Below are positions 18,315-26,840 of a stretch of 64,000 nt of DNA, one piece after another. A model generated the notes under the pieces. That model did no database searches and was not told where the DNA came from. It worked only from the letters and a program-made list of their open reading frames with translations. The position numbers and the translations under genes are program-made. How positions within the stretch are numbered: position 1 is the first letter of the stretch; each line of letters starts with the position of its first letter. Origin of the DNA: Marinobacter shengliensis (lineage in GTDB: Bacteria > Pseudomonadota > Gammaproteobacteria > Pseudomonadales > Oleiphilaceae); contig NZ_PXNO01000027.1 of assembly GCF_003007715.1 (NCBI RefSeq), positions 434,001-498,000 on the forward strand, given 5' to 3'.

Positions 18315-21008
18315 ATGTCATCCGAAACAGGGTTTGTAACGTTGGACATTAAGTTTCCTGGCTCCCCCTCCTTTTTTTGCGCTGCTCGCGTTGCGGTTTC
18401 GCTGGGCGTTGCAATGTTGCTTTCCGGCTGTCTCTCTGGCAGCGACAGCCAGCAGTCAGATCCGGTCGTTGTCGAAACCCCGGTAGCTTACGTCGAACGG
18501 GCCCTGCTGTTTGACGAGAACACCGGCACCTTGGTGGAGGACAACTTGGCGGACCCCGCCGCTTTTCGTCCCGGTGCAAGGTTATTGTTGAAGGCGAGGG
18601 CTTCCGCCGATGCCGAAACGCGGGATATCGCTTCCAGGGCGTTCACCGGGCCACAATTCCTCGATGACAGTGGCCGGTTGCGGTACGACGTGAAAGATCT
18701 CCACGTATCCCATGATGGCTCCCGATTGTTGTTCGCCATGCGCGCCCCGGAAATCGAAGGCGCCGATGACGAGGATCAGCCAACCTGGAATATCTGGGAA
18801 TATGACGTTGGTACCGACGGCCTGCGCCGTGTCATTGATTCAGATGTTACTGCCCGGGCCGGGCAGGACGTTGCGCCAGCCTATCTTCCTGATGGCAGAA
18901 TCGTTTTCTCATCAACCCGTCAGCGGATTTCCAAGGCGGTGCTGCTTGATGAAGGTAAGCCCCAGTACTCAGGTCTGGAGGAGGCGGGTAATAACCCGGC
19001 GTTTGTTCTGCATGTGATGGATGATGATGGCCAGAATATTCAACAGATCACGTTCAACCAGAGTCACGACCTCGACCCCATGGTGGCGGATGATGGCACC
19101 ATTATTTTCAGCCGCTGGGACAATGCGGGCCAGACCCGAAACAATGGTGTAAATCTCTACCGCGTGAACCCCGACGGCACCGGGCTGAGCTATCTTTACG
19201 GTCGTCATTCTCACGGTTCTGTGCCAGAAGCGAACAATGTTCAGTATCTGCAGCCCCGCAAGTCCGACAACGGTAAGTTGTTGGTGCAGCTGAGGCCGTT
19301 TGAGAGCGAGGACTACGCGTCCGTTCCGGCGGAAGTTGATGTTGCCCAATTTGTTGAGGCCAACCTGCGTATCGATGGCACCGAAGGGGAGGGCCAACAA
19401 TCATTGGTTCCCGGCGTGGGCCTGGATGGACAGCTGTCGTTGAAAGGTAGTTACGCATCCGTTTCACCGTTACTGGATGGGACCAACCGTTACCTGGTCA
19501 GTTGGACACCCTGCCGGTTGCGGGATGGAGCAACTGATCGAATCGTCAATTGCACGGAAGATCGCCTGCAATCGGAAGATTATCAACCCGCAGAGCCGGT
19601 TTACGGTCTGTGGCTACTTGATATCAATGGCGAAACCCAGCGGCCGGTGGTTCCCCCTATTGAAGGCATCCAGTTTGATGAAGCGGTCCTGATGAAGGAG
19701 CGTCCTCTGGAAGACTTTATTCCGGAATCCCAGTTTACGGGTAAAGAGGGGGCTCTGGGGGATGCCGGTTACGGGGTGCTGCACATTCGCAGTGTCTACG
19801 ATATAGACGGGGTGGACACCACACCGGCTGGTATTGCTGCAATGGCCGATCCGCTGCAGACACCACCGGAGGATCGCCCGGCCAGATTCCTGCGCCTGGA
19901 AAAACCCGTGGCTATCCCAGATAGAAACGTCCGGGATTTCGACAACAGTGCTTTTGGCCGCAGCCGGGCCCAGCTAATGCGGGAAATCCTGGGTTATGTG
20001 CCGATAGAACCGGACGGTTCCGTGAAGGTGGCCGTGCCGGCCAATGTCGCATTCGCCATCAGCGTACTGAATGAACAGGGACAACGGATTGGTGCCAGGC
20101 ATCAGAACTGGCTGATGGTGCGTCCTGGCGAGACCCTCGAGTGCGCAGGCTGCCATAATCCGAACAGTCCGACTCCCCACGGCAGACCGGGTGCCGGCCC
20201 CGGATCCGTCTGGGGTGGGGCAGCGACCACCGGCCTTCCGTTTCCGAATACCGACTCGGGTCTGTTTGCCGATATGGGTGAAACCATGGCCGAGTTGTTT
20301 GCCCGCATCAATGATATTCGCCGGCCGACGCCGGATGTGATCTATGCCGATGAGTGGTCCGGTGATGCCGTGGATCCCAAGCCTGAGAGCTTTGTCTATG
20401 CCTACGCCGATCTGCAGACTCCTCCACCTATTTCGGGCGTTTGCGCGGCCGACTGGGCGTCGAATTGCAGGATCGTTGTCAATTATGAGCAGCACATTCA
20501 TCCGCTCTGGAGTGTCAATCGGGAGGTATTGGATCCGGACACAATGGCGGTGGTGGATGACTACACCTGTACCGGTTGTCACACCAATACGGATGCCGCA
20601 GGCGCCCAGCAGGTGCCAGCTGGGCAGCTGGACCTCGGCGACGGCCCGTCACCGGCGCAACCGCTTCACTTCAACGCCTACCGGGAACTGCTGTTCCCGG
20701 ACAACGAGCAGGAACTGGTGAACGGTGCGCTGGTGGATGTACTGGTGGACTCTGGAGAAGTGCTGGAGGACGAAGAAGGCAACCCGATCCTGGATGCCGA
20801 AGGAAATGTGCAGCCGATCATGGTGACGGTTCCGGTTCAGGCCTCAATGTCTGTCAACGGCGCCCGTGCCAGTAATTTCTTCGACGTATTTGCAGAGGGC
20901 GGTTCACACAGGGATTTCCTCACGCCCGCCGAGCTTCGACTCATCGCAGAATGGCTGGATATTGGCGGCCAGTATTTCAACAACCCCTTTGATGCCCCGG
21001 AAGACTGA
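18315..21008 (+). CDS. Diheme lipoprotein related to hydrazine synthase subunit alpha
   Basis: An 897-aa exported protein. The signal peptide GVAMLLSGCLSG ends in a lipobox. The start is uncertain (18189, 18315 or a TTG near 18342 all precede the same signal). The middle shows beta-propeller-like repeats (DGSRLLFAMRAPE, YLPDGRIVFSSTRQ, DDGTIIFSRWDNAG) as in the HZS alpha middle domain. Two c-heme motifs follow, CAGCH (610-614) and CTGCH (752-756). The family is broad and most members do not make hydrazine; nothing else here suggests anammox. The downstream gene starts 22 bases later, making this the probable first gene of the operon. Role inferred: surface or periplasmic redox enzyme. Confidence 0.72.
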   Translation: MSSETGFVTLDIKFPGSPSFFCAARVAVSLGVAMLLSGCLSGSDSQQSDPVVVETPVAYVERALLFDENTGTLVEDNLADPAAFRPGARLLLKARASADAETRDIASRAFTGPQFLDDSGRLRYDVKDLHVSHDGSRLLFAMRAPEIEGADDEDQPTWNIWEYDVGTDGLRRVIDSDVTARAGQDVAPAYLPDGRIVFSSTRQRISKAVLLDEGKPQYSGLEEAGNNPAFVLHVMDDDGQNIQQITFNQSHDLDPMVADDGTIIFSRWDNAGQTRNNGVNLYRVNPDGTGLSYLYGRHSHGSVPEANNVQYLQPRKSDNGKLLVQLRPFESEDYASVPAEVDVAQFVEANLRIDGTEGEGQQSLVPGVGLDGQLSLKGSYASVSPLLDGTNRYLVSWTPCRLRDGATDRIVNCTEDRLQSEDYQPAEPVYGLWLLDINGETQRPVVPPIEGIQFDEAVLMKERPLEDFIPESQFTGKEGALGDAGYGVLHIRSVYDIDGVDTTPAGIAAMADPLQTPPEDRPARFLRLEKPVAIPDRNVRDFDNSAFGRSRAQLMREILGYVPIEPDGSVKVAVPANVAFAISVLNEQGQRIGARHQNWLMVRPGETLECAGCHNPNSPTPHGRPGAGPGSVWGGAATTGLPFPNTDSGLFADMGETMAELFARINDIRRPTPDVIYADEWSGDAVDPKPESFVYAYADLQTPPPISGVCAADWASNCRIVVNYEQHIHPLWSVNREVLDPDTMAVVDDYTCTGCHTNTDAAGAQQVPAGQLDLGDGPSPAQPLHFNAYRELLFPDNEQELVNGALVDVLVDSGEVLEDEEGNPILDAEGNVQPIMVTVPVQASMSVNGARASNFFDVFAEGGSHRDFLTPAELRLIAEWLDIGGQYFNNPFDAPED

Positions 21009-21030
21009 TCCAAGGACTGATACTCGCGCC

Positions 21031-21783
21031 ATGCCCATTGCCATTCTCATTTTAGTATTGTTTTTGCCGACCCAGAGCTGGGCTGGCTGGCTGTGGGGTC
21101 AGGGCGACGATGGCGTTGCCCGGGTGCAGGTGACCGAGCCCTACGTTGCCTGGCGGACCGGCCCGGCCACTGGCTACCCGGTTTTCCACAATAGCGAGAA
21201 AGGGGAATGGCTGACCATTCTTCAACGCAAGACCAACTGGATCAAAGTAACGGACGCCCGTGGCCGGGAAGGCTGGGTCGCCGTTGCTGATATCGCCCGG
21301 ACCGTGGATGCCACAGGAAACCCTGTGGACCTTCAGGTACCGGATTTCGATTCATTCAATAACCGGCGAGTCGAAGCCGGACTGATGATGGGTGAATTTG
21401 ATGGTGCCGCTGTCACGGCAGGCTATGGCGGTTTCTGGATGACAAGGAACCTTTCCGCCGAGCTCTGGGCCTCGCAGATTCTGGGCAACGCCTCCGAGAT
21501 CCGCATGGTCAATGCGAACCTGGTGCATCAGCCTTTTCCGCACTGGCGGGTATCCCCTTTTTTCACGCTCGGGGTCGGCCATCTCTGGGTTGATCCCAAG
21601 GCCACCCTGGCTGAGCCAGAAGAGCGGGATAACAGTGTCGGCCATGCTGGCTTTGGCATCCGGGCTTACATCACCGATCGATATTTCATCCGTGCCGAGG
21701 TGAAGGATTACAAAGTGTTCACTACCCGGTCCACCAACGAAGAAGCGACAGAATGGAAAATCGGACTAAGCATCTTTTTCTGA
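21031..21783 (+). CDS. SH3-domain outer-membrane beta-barrel protein
   Basis: A 250-aa exported protein. ATG 21031 opens a signal peptide (MPIAILILVLFLPTQSWAGW); the open frame extends upstream into the preceding gene but without export signal. Residues about 20-90 form a bacterial SH3 domain (VRTGPATGYPV-like WRTGPATGYPVFHNSEKGE, WIKVTDARGREGWVAVAD). The remainder is a beta-barrel with alternating strands and a terminal Phe (GLSIFF), as needed for BAM insertion. It overlaps the next barrel gene by 31 bases. I infer it anchors the envelope machine encoded downstream to peptidoglycan and outer membrane, comparable to GltA/B or NfsA/B barrels in Myxococcus; that equivalence rests on context. 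Confidence 0.75.
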   Translation: MPIAILILVLFLPTQSWAGWLWGQGDDGVARVQVTEPYVAWRTGPATGYPVFHNSEKGEWLTILQRKTNWIKVTDARGREGWVAVADIARTVDATGNPVDLQVPDFDSFNNRRVEAGLMMGEFDGAAVTAGYGGFWMTRNLSAELWASQILGNASEIRMVNANLVHQPFPHWRVSPFFTLGVGHLWVDPKATLAEPEERDNSVGHAGFGIRAYITDRYFIRAEVKDYKVFTTRSTNEEATEWKIGLSIFF

Positions 21784-22397
21784 AACCGCTGTGCCTCGGG
21801 GCAGGGCTATGCATAGCCATGGGGGCCCAGGCCCAGGATGACCGTCCCTTGATCGAGCCGGATGTTACCCCGGTGCCGGTCACTGAGGCGTTGATTGACA
21901 CCGAGAATTTTGAAATCGGCGTTTTTGTGGGCGTGCTTAATATCGAAGACTTTGAGTCGTCACTGCTTTATGGCGGCAAACTCACCTACCACTTCAGTGA
22001 GTCCTTCTTTTTCGAGGCAGGGATAGGCTTCGCAGAGGGCGGCGAGACCAGTTTCGAAAAGCTGGCCGGTAACGTGGAGGTGCTCACCGATCGTGAGCGG
22101 GATTACAGGTATTACAACATCAACCTTGGTTACAACGTGCTTCCGGGTGAGGCCTTCCTCACCGAGAACTACGCATTCAACACCAATTTCTACCTGATCG
22201 CAGGCGCCGGCGCCACCGATTTTGCCGGTGATACCCGGTTTACCCTGAACGTGGGGGCGGGCTATCAGGTGCTGTTGACGGACAGCGTTGCCGTTCATAT
22301 TGGCTTGCGGCAGCACTACTACCGAATAGATGTTCTTGGAGCCGAGAAAACCTCCATGAACACCGAGGTCAGCACTGGCCTGTCGGTCTTTTTCTGA
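21753..22397 (+). CDS. Outer-membrane beta-barrel protein (OMP_myx_plus type)
   Basis: A 214-aa predicted 8-stranded barrel. A signal peptide runs to GAQAQD. The mature protein has repeated strand patterns such as NFEIGVFVGVLNIEDFESS, YHFSESFFFEAGIGF and DTRFTLNVGAGYQVLL, with a terminal SVFF signature. The pattern resembles the barrel family shared by myxobacteria and some gammaproteobacteria, where these genes accompany gliding-type clusters; I recognise this from memory only. It overlaps the SH3/barrel gene and is followed by a TlpA gene after 17 bases. Confidence 0.72.
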   Translation: MENRTKHLFLKPLCLGAGLCIAMGAQAQDDRPLIEPDVTPVPVTEALIDTENFEIGVFVGVLNIEDFESSLLYGGKLTYHFSESFFFEAGIGFAEGGETSFEKLAGNVEVLTDRERDYRYYNINLGYNVLPGEAFLTENYAFNTNFYLIAGAGATDFAGDTRFTLNVGAGYQVLLTDSVAVHIGLRQHYYRIDVLGAEKTSMNTEVSTGLSVFF

Positions 22398-22414
22398 GTA
22401 CAGGAGCAATGGTT

Positions 22415-22912
22415 ATGAAAGCATCCATAAGATCACTGGCAGCAGCGGGCATCCTGGCTTGCCTCAGCCCGCTGGCAGGCGCAGAAGCTATCAATGTCCC
22501 GGCTCCGGATTTTACCCTGGAAAGCCGTTCCGGGGAGAACCTGAGGCTGGAGGATCATCGTGGGGAAGTGGTGATGCTGAACTTCTGGGCTTCCTGGTGC
22601 GGACCCTGCCGTCAGGAAATGCCTCTGATGGATGAGTTGTACAGCCAATACAAGGATCTCGGTTTCACGATTCTCGCGGTCAATGTGGACGGGAATCGGG
22701 ATGCGGCGCATCGCTTCCTGGACAAGGTGCCCGTGAATTATCCGATCCTCTACGATCCGGAGAGCTCGGTGAGTGAACTGTATGAAGTGCAGGCCATGCC
22801 GACCACCGTGATGATCGATCGCGATGGTAATGCCCGTTATATCCACTACGGATACCAGCCGGGCTACGAAGACGAGTACGAACAGCAGATTCGCGAACTG
22901 GTGCGCGAGTAA
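22415..22912 (+). CDS. TlpA-like periplasmic thioredoxin
   Basis: A 165-aa exported thiol-disulfide oxidoreductase. ATG 22415 sits eight bases after AGGAG; the in-frame ATG at 22409 is too close to it. A signal peptide ends PLAGAEA, followed by the TlpA/AhpC-TSA fold with FWASWCGPCRQEM (active Cys62 and Cys65) and the cis-Pro loop AMPTTVMIDRDG. Likely reduces or isomerises cysteines of exported partners. The next gene encodes a lipoprotein ending GGGCGCN, an obvious candidate substrate, and several c-heme proteins of the locus also need reduced CXXCH. It may depend on DsbD (encoded at 60.9 kb) for electrons. Confidence 0.9.
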   Translation: MKASIRSLAAAGILACLSPLAGAEAINVPAPDFTLESRSGENLRLEDHRGEVVMLNFWASWCGPCRQEMPLMDELYSQYKDLGFTILAVNVDGNRDAAHRFLDKVPVNYPILYDPESSVSELYEVQAMPTTVMIDRDGNARYIHYGYQPGYEDEYEQQIRELVRE

Positions 22913-22930
22913 TTTTCGGACGGGACGTAT

Positions 22931-23167
22931 ATGCGTAGTGTGTCGATCTTCACTGTCTCCGCCCTCCTGGTCGCTACGGTTGCGGTTTCTGGGTGCAGTT
23001 CAGTCAAGCCGTGGGTGAAACCCTATGAGCGCGATAATCTGGCGGATCCGGTCATGAGCCTCAGTCGTCACGGCACAGCGGATTCCTACATGCACCATGT
23101 CTATCAGGCCCGGGAGTCTGCACGGGGAGCGGAAGGCGGCTCGGGAGGTGGTTGTGGCTGCAACTGA
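22931..23167 (+). CDS. DUF4266 small lipoprotein
   Basis: A 78-aa protein: signal peptide with lipobox VSGCSS, then the DUF4266 core KPWVKPYERDNLADPVMSL, a MHHVYQARE segment, and a Gly-rich tail ending GGGCGCN. The two tail cysteines at the extreme C-terminus are characteristic of the family and probably functional (redox, metal or cofactor attachment). The gene lies 18 bases after tlpA and overlaps the DUF3570 gene by 14 bases, so the three are translationally linked. Function unknown. Confidence 0.85.
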   Translation: MRSVSIFTVSALLVATVAVSGCSSVKPWVKPYERDNLADPVMSLSRHGTADSYMHHVYQARESARGAEGGSGGGCGCN

Positions 23168-24308
23168 CAGACAACGGTTAGTGCGGTCCGGGCTCTTTTT
23201 GCTGGCGCTGTTTGGGCATCAAGCCATTGCGGCAACCCTCCCGGTCGATAACGTGGATGTCCTGTACCACCGCTACGAGGGCGGTGGCATGGTTATCGAC
23301 GGGCCATCCGTTTTGGTGCGCAAAAGTATCGGTCCTCAGGTTTCCGTATCTGGACAGTACTATGTCGATTCTGTTTCGGCTGCCTCCGTAGACGTTCTCG
23401 CTACAGCCAGCCCTTACAAGGAAGAGCGCAAGGAGTACACCTTTGGTATCGATTACCTGCATGATAAATCCATTCTCAGTCTCGGCTTTACCAACAGTAG
23501 CGAAAACGATTACGAAGCCAATACTCTGTATTTTTCTGTCAGCCAGGAATTTTTCGGGGGCATGTCCACGTTGACCATGGGCTATGCCAGCGGCTGGGAC
23601 GAAGTGCGCCGGGTTGGCAACGATTCGTTCAGCGAGGAAGCCGATCGTCGAAACTATCAACTGGGTCTGAGCCAGATTATTACCCGCAACAGTCTGATAG
23701 GTCTCGACCTTGAGGTCGTCACGGATGAGGGCTTCCTGCAGAACCCGTATCGTCAGAACCGCTATATCGATCCCAATGATTCCACGGCGTTTCTCTATCA
23801 GCCGGAGCGGTATCCGGAAACCCGCACAAGTACCTCCGTCGCGGTCCGTGCCCTCTATTACCTGCCTTACCGAGCGTCGCTCCGAGGTGAATACCGCTAT
23901 TTTTCGGATACCTGGGGCATCACTGCCCATACCGCTGAACTTGGATACGTACACGGGTTGAACCCGCACTGGACCCTTGAGGCTTCCGTTCGTTACTACC
24001 GCCAGAGCGAGGCGGATTTTTACAGCGACCTTTTCCCCTTCGAGAACTCCCAGACCCACCTTGCACGGGATAAGGAGCTTAGCTCGCTTTCCGGAACAAC
24101 CCTGGCACTAGGCGCGGTGTATGAATGGAAACAGACGTCTCTTCCGGGCATAGATCGCCTGCAGTTCAGTCTTCTGGTGGACTGGTTGAATTTCGAATAT
24201 GACAACTTCCGGGATGTCACCGCAGCGGGGGACTTTCTCCCTGGTGACGAACCCCTTTATTCATTCGATGCCTACGTAACGCGGGCGTCGTTGATTCTTG
24301 AATACTGA
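23154..24308 (+). CDS. DUF3570 outer-membrane protein
   Basis: A 384-aa exported protein. The start is GTG 23154, five bases after GGGAGG and inside the DUF4266 gene; the longer frame upstream has no ribosome site. A signal peptide ends HQAIAA. The rest is a predicted beta-barrel with many aromatic-alternating strands (YTFGIDYLHDKSILSLGFTN, TSVAVRALYYLPYRASLRGE, HTAELGYVHGLNPHWTLEAS) and the motif VDVLYHRYEGGGMVIDGPSV of DUF3570 near the N-terminus. It probably forms an OM pore or shell housing or exporting the DUF4266 partner. The substrate is unknown. Confidence 0.82.
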   Translation: MAATDRQRLVRSGLFLLALFGHQAIAATLPVDNVDVLYHRYEGGGMVIDGPSVLVRKSIGPQVSVSGQYYVDSVSAASVDVLATASPYKEERKEYTFGIDYLHDKSILSLGFTNSSENDYEANTLYFSVSQEFFGGMSTLTMGYASGWDEVRRVGNDSFSEEADRRNYQLGLSQIITRNSLIGLDLEVVTDEGFLQNPYRQNRYIDPNDSTAFLYQPERYPETRTSTSVAVRALYYLPYRASLRGEYRYFSDTWGITAHTAELGYVHGLNPHWTLEASVRYYRQSEADFYSDLFPFENSQTHLARDKELSSLSGTTLALGAVYEWKQTSLPGIDRLQFSLLVDWLNFEYDNFRDVTAAGDFLPGDEPLYSFDAYVTRASLILEY

Positions 24309-24327
24309 GCATGCAGGAAGAACGACC

Positions 24328-24879
24328 ATGGCCACTTGCTTGAACCATCGATTTTCGGCGTTTTTGGCGGCATTGACCCTCGCTTTATCATTCCCCGCTT
24401 TGGCCCAGACGGATCTGGAGTCACAGACCAACGACACCGCTGTCGCTGAGCAGGTGGAGGCTCTCAAAAAAAAGGTCATTCGCTTGAATCGCGACTTGTT
24501 TATCCTCGAAGAGGATTTACTTTTTCCGGCCAGTACTCAGGTTGCCGTGTTTCTCAGTGTGGATACCGGGAAGTTCCTGAAGCTGGATGCAGTGAAGCTG
24601 AAGGTGGACGATGAGATCGTTGCCTCTCACCTCTACACGGAGCGACAGGTGAAAGCACTTGAACGCGGCGGCATGCAGCGTCTGTACGTGGGCAACCTGA
24701 AAACCGGCGTCCACCGGATGACGGCGTTCGTTGAGGGAATCGGGCCGGATGAGCGGCCTTATAAGCAGGCCGCGTCCCTGGAGTTTGAAAAGGGCACTGG
24801 CACCTCCGCTCTGGAAATCCGTGTTGAGGACCGCTCCTCCAACTATCAGCCCTCTGTATCCATTGTGGAGTGGGAGTAA
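24328..24879 (+). CDS. Secreted coiled-coil protein of unknown function
   Basis: A 183-aa exported protein, not recognised. ATG 24328 follows AGGAAG and begins a signal peptide ending FPALAQ. A short coiled coil follows (AEQVEALKKKVIRLNRDLF), then a beta-rich domain with STQVAVFLSVDTGKFLKLDA and KTGVHRMTAFVEGIGPDERP that could be an Ig- or PEGA-like sandwich. Placed between DUF3570 and the first TPR gene with only eight bases to the latter, it is probably a periplasmic adaptor of the machine encoded downstream. Confidence 0.6.
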   Translation: MATCLNHRFSAFLAALTLALSFPALAQTDLESQTNDTAVAEQVEALKKKVIRLNRDLFILEEDLLFPASTQVAVFLSVDTGKFLKLDAVKLKVDDEIVASHLYTERQVKALERGGMQRLYVGNLKTGVHRMTAFVEGIGPDERPYKQAASLEFEKGTGTSALEIRVEDRSSNYQPSVSIVEWE

Positions 24880-24887
24880 GGCGCGCC

Positions 24888-26840
24888 GTGGGATTGAAAG
24901 TAAGCCAGCCGTCAGGTCGACGCCCGATAGTTTTTACGGGCGCTTTGCTGTGGCTGACCATCATTGCGCCAACCCAGATTCAGGCCGGGCAGCCCCAACC
25001 CGAGCGTGCCCACGACCTTCGGTACGGCTGGGCACTTTATGAATACCATCAAGGCAACGCCCTTGAGGCTCTGACCCAGCTGGCGGTTGCCCGGGAACAA
25101 GGCGGCATTGAAGGGCATGGTGATCACCCTGATTTGGTTGAAGGCGGACTCATGCTGTCCTGGGGCATGGCCCGTGAGGCCAGCCGATTGTTCACGGAAT
25201 TACTCGGTGCTGATGGCGCCGGCAGCACGCTTTCGGCCGATGTCCGCAATCAGGCCTGGTTCTACCTGGGCAAGGTGTTCTACCTGGAAGGTGACCATGA
25301 GCTGGCCAGCGAGAATCTGGAGCGCGTGAATGGCGACATACTGGCCAGGGCCAACCACGACCTGTTCCGTGAGTGGATTTATCTGCAAGCCCGACTGGCC
25401 ATGATGTCGGCCAGGCTCGGAGACGAAACGGAACTGGCGTCGCTCCAGGCGCAGCTGGAAGACACTGATATTTGGTCCCTTTACCTGCGGTACAATTCGG
25501 CCGTTTCCTCCCTGGCTGCAGGGGACGCTGTTGCGGCCGAAGCGGAACTGCAGGCACTCATCTCCCTCATTGATCAGTCTACCGACTTTGACGAACCAGA
25601 GGCCGAACGCCAGGGACTCATGAGCCGGGCCCGCCTGTCACTTGCCCGACTGTATCTCAGGGGTAACCAGTTCGACGCAGCCCTGAGGGTTCTTGGGGAA
25701 ATGCCCCTGAATGGGGTGTTCGCCGATCAGGCCCTGTTTGACTATGCCGTAGCCGCGGCCGGGCAGGGCCGGCCGGAGCGGGCACTTGATGCTCTCGATA
25801 CCCTCGCGAAGCGCGAGCTGTTTTTGCCTTGGCGCCAACAGGTACCGTTTGCCCGGGCCTATGTGCTTGAGCAAATGAACCGGCCCGAGAGTGCACTGCC
25901 CGCTTTTCAAAAGGCAGCCGACCATTACCAGTCCCGTATCGAGGAGCTCGACAAGATCCGGGATAGACTCAGTGAAGAGAGCCTGATGGCCCAGCTCGAT
26001 TTCAGCCGTGATAGCGACGGGATTCTCACCGATTCCTATGGACGGCTGCGGGTACAGCCAGTCGATTTCGGCATGGCCGAAGTGCTGGCTTCGGAAACCT
26101 TCCAGCAGGCTCTTGCCGAATTGAACGAGCTCTACCGGATGCAGTCCTTCATCGCCGAACGCCAGTCACGGTTCGAATCCTTCCGGATCATGCTGGAAAC
26201 CCGTGAACAACAGCGCCAGGTTCGAATTGCCCAAACCCGTCGGGCGCTGGAAAACCAGCAGGCGGACCAATGGCAGCAGTTGCACCAGGAATTCAATGAG
26301 AAGATTTCCAGGGCATTGACGGAAGAAGACGCCGGGTTCTTCATGACCTCGAAACAGAAGGCACTGAGAGACAAGCTCGATGACGTTGAAGAAACTCTGG
26401 CGGGCTTGCCCGACGACACGACCACGGCCGGCCAGCGTGCGACCTATCAGAGGATGCGCGCCTACTTCGACTGGTGGGTTGCGGATGACTATGGCGTGAA
26501 TCGCTGGGCGGCGCAAAAACAGTTGCGGGAGCTGGATCGCGAAATGGATCGCTTTCAGGCCCAGCGGCAGCGGGTTGAAAAACTGATGGCCGACGACGCC
26601 CGCCATGCTGAATTGGCCCAACGCATCGCTTCCAGTGAACGGGAACTCGCGACCCTCGGGGCAGAGGTTGCCGATGCGTTGGGGAAGGCCCGGCAAGCCC
26701 TCTTGAGCCAGGTAGACACAATGCTTGTCGCCCAGCAGGAGGAGCTTAACGGTTATCTGTTGGCTTCCCGTCATGCCCAGGCGAGGCTGGCGGACCAGCT
26801 ATTCCGTGCATCGCAAAGCGCAGGAGCCGGTGATGAGTAA
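24888..26840 (+). CDS. Periplasmic TPR/coiled-coil protein
   Basis: A 650-aa protein. GTG 24888 is chosen (GGGAG and TAAGG upstream); GTG 24870, which overlaps the preceding stop, is also possible. The N-terminus is a signal sequence (FTGALLWLTIIAPTQIQAGQ). Residues ~45-340 contain TPR-like helical pairs (RYGWALYEYHQGNALEALTQ; RARLSLARLYLRGNQFDAAL). The C-terminal half is highly charged coiled coil (residues ~350-650, LRELDREMDRFQAQRQRVEK). This layout recalls the long periplasmic TPR proteins GltC/GltD of Myxococcus. It overlaps the next gene by eight bases. Confidence 0.7.
   Translation: MGLKVSQPSGRRPIVFTGALLWLTIIAPTQIQAGQPQPERAHDLRYGWALYEYHQGNALEALTQLAVAREQGGIEGHGDHPDLVEGGLMLSWGMAREASRLFTELLGADGAGSTLSADVRNQAWFYLGKVFYLEGDHELASENLERVNGDILARANHDLFREWIYLQARLAMMSARLGDETELASLQAQLEDTDIWSLYLRYNSAVSSLAAGDAVAAEAELQALISLIDQSTDFDEPEAERQGLMSRARLSLARLYLRGNQFDAALRVLGEMPLNGVFADQALFDYAVAAAGQGRPERALDALDTLAKRELFLPWRQQVPFARAYVLEQMNRPESALPAFQKAADHYQSRIEELDKIRDRLSEESLMAQLDFSRDSDGILTDSYGRLRVQPVDFGMAEVLASETFQQALAELNELYRMQSFIAERQSRFESFRIMLETREQQRQVRIAQTRRALENQQADQWQQLHQEFNEKISRALTEEDAGFFMTSKQKALRDKLDDVEETLAGLPDDTTTAGQRATYQRMRAYFDWWVADDYGVNRWAAQKQLRELDREMDRFQAQRQRVEKLMADDARHAELAQRIASSERELATLGAEVADALGKARQALLSQVDTMLVAQQEELNGYLLASRHAQARLADQLFRASQSAGAGDE

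Noticed and set aside
18315..21008. True hydrazine synthase subunit and anammox metabolism
   Set aside because: Only the alpha-like fold is present. No beta or gamma subunit and no octaheme hydrazine dehydrogenase appears, and the surroundings are those of an aerobic marine gammaproteobacterium.
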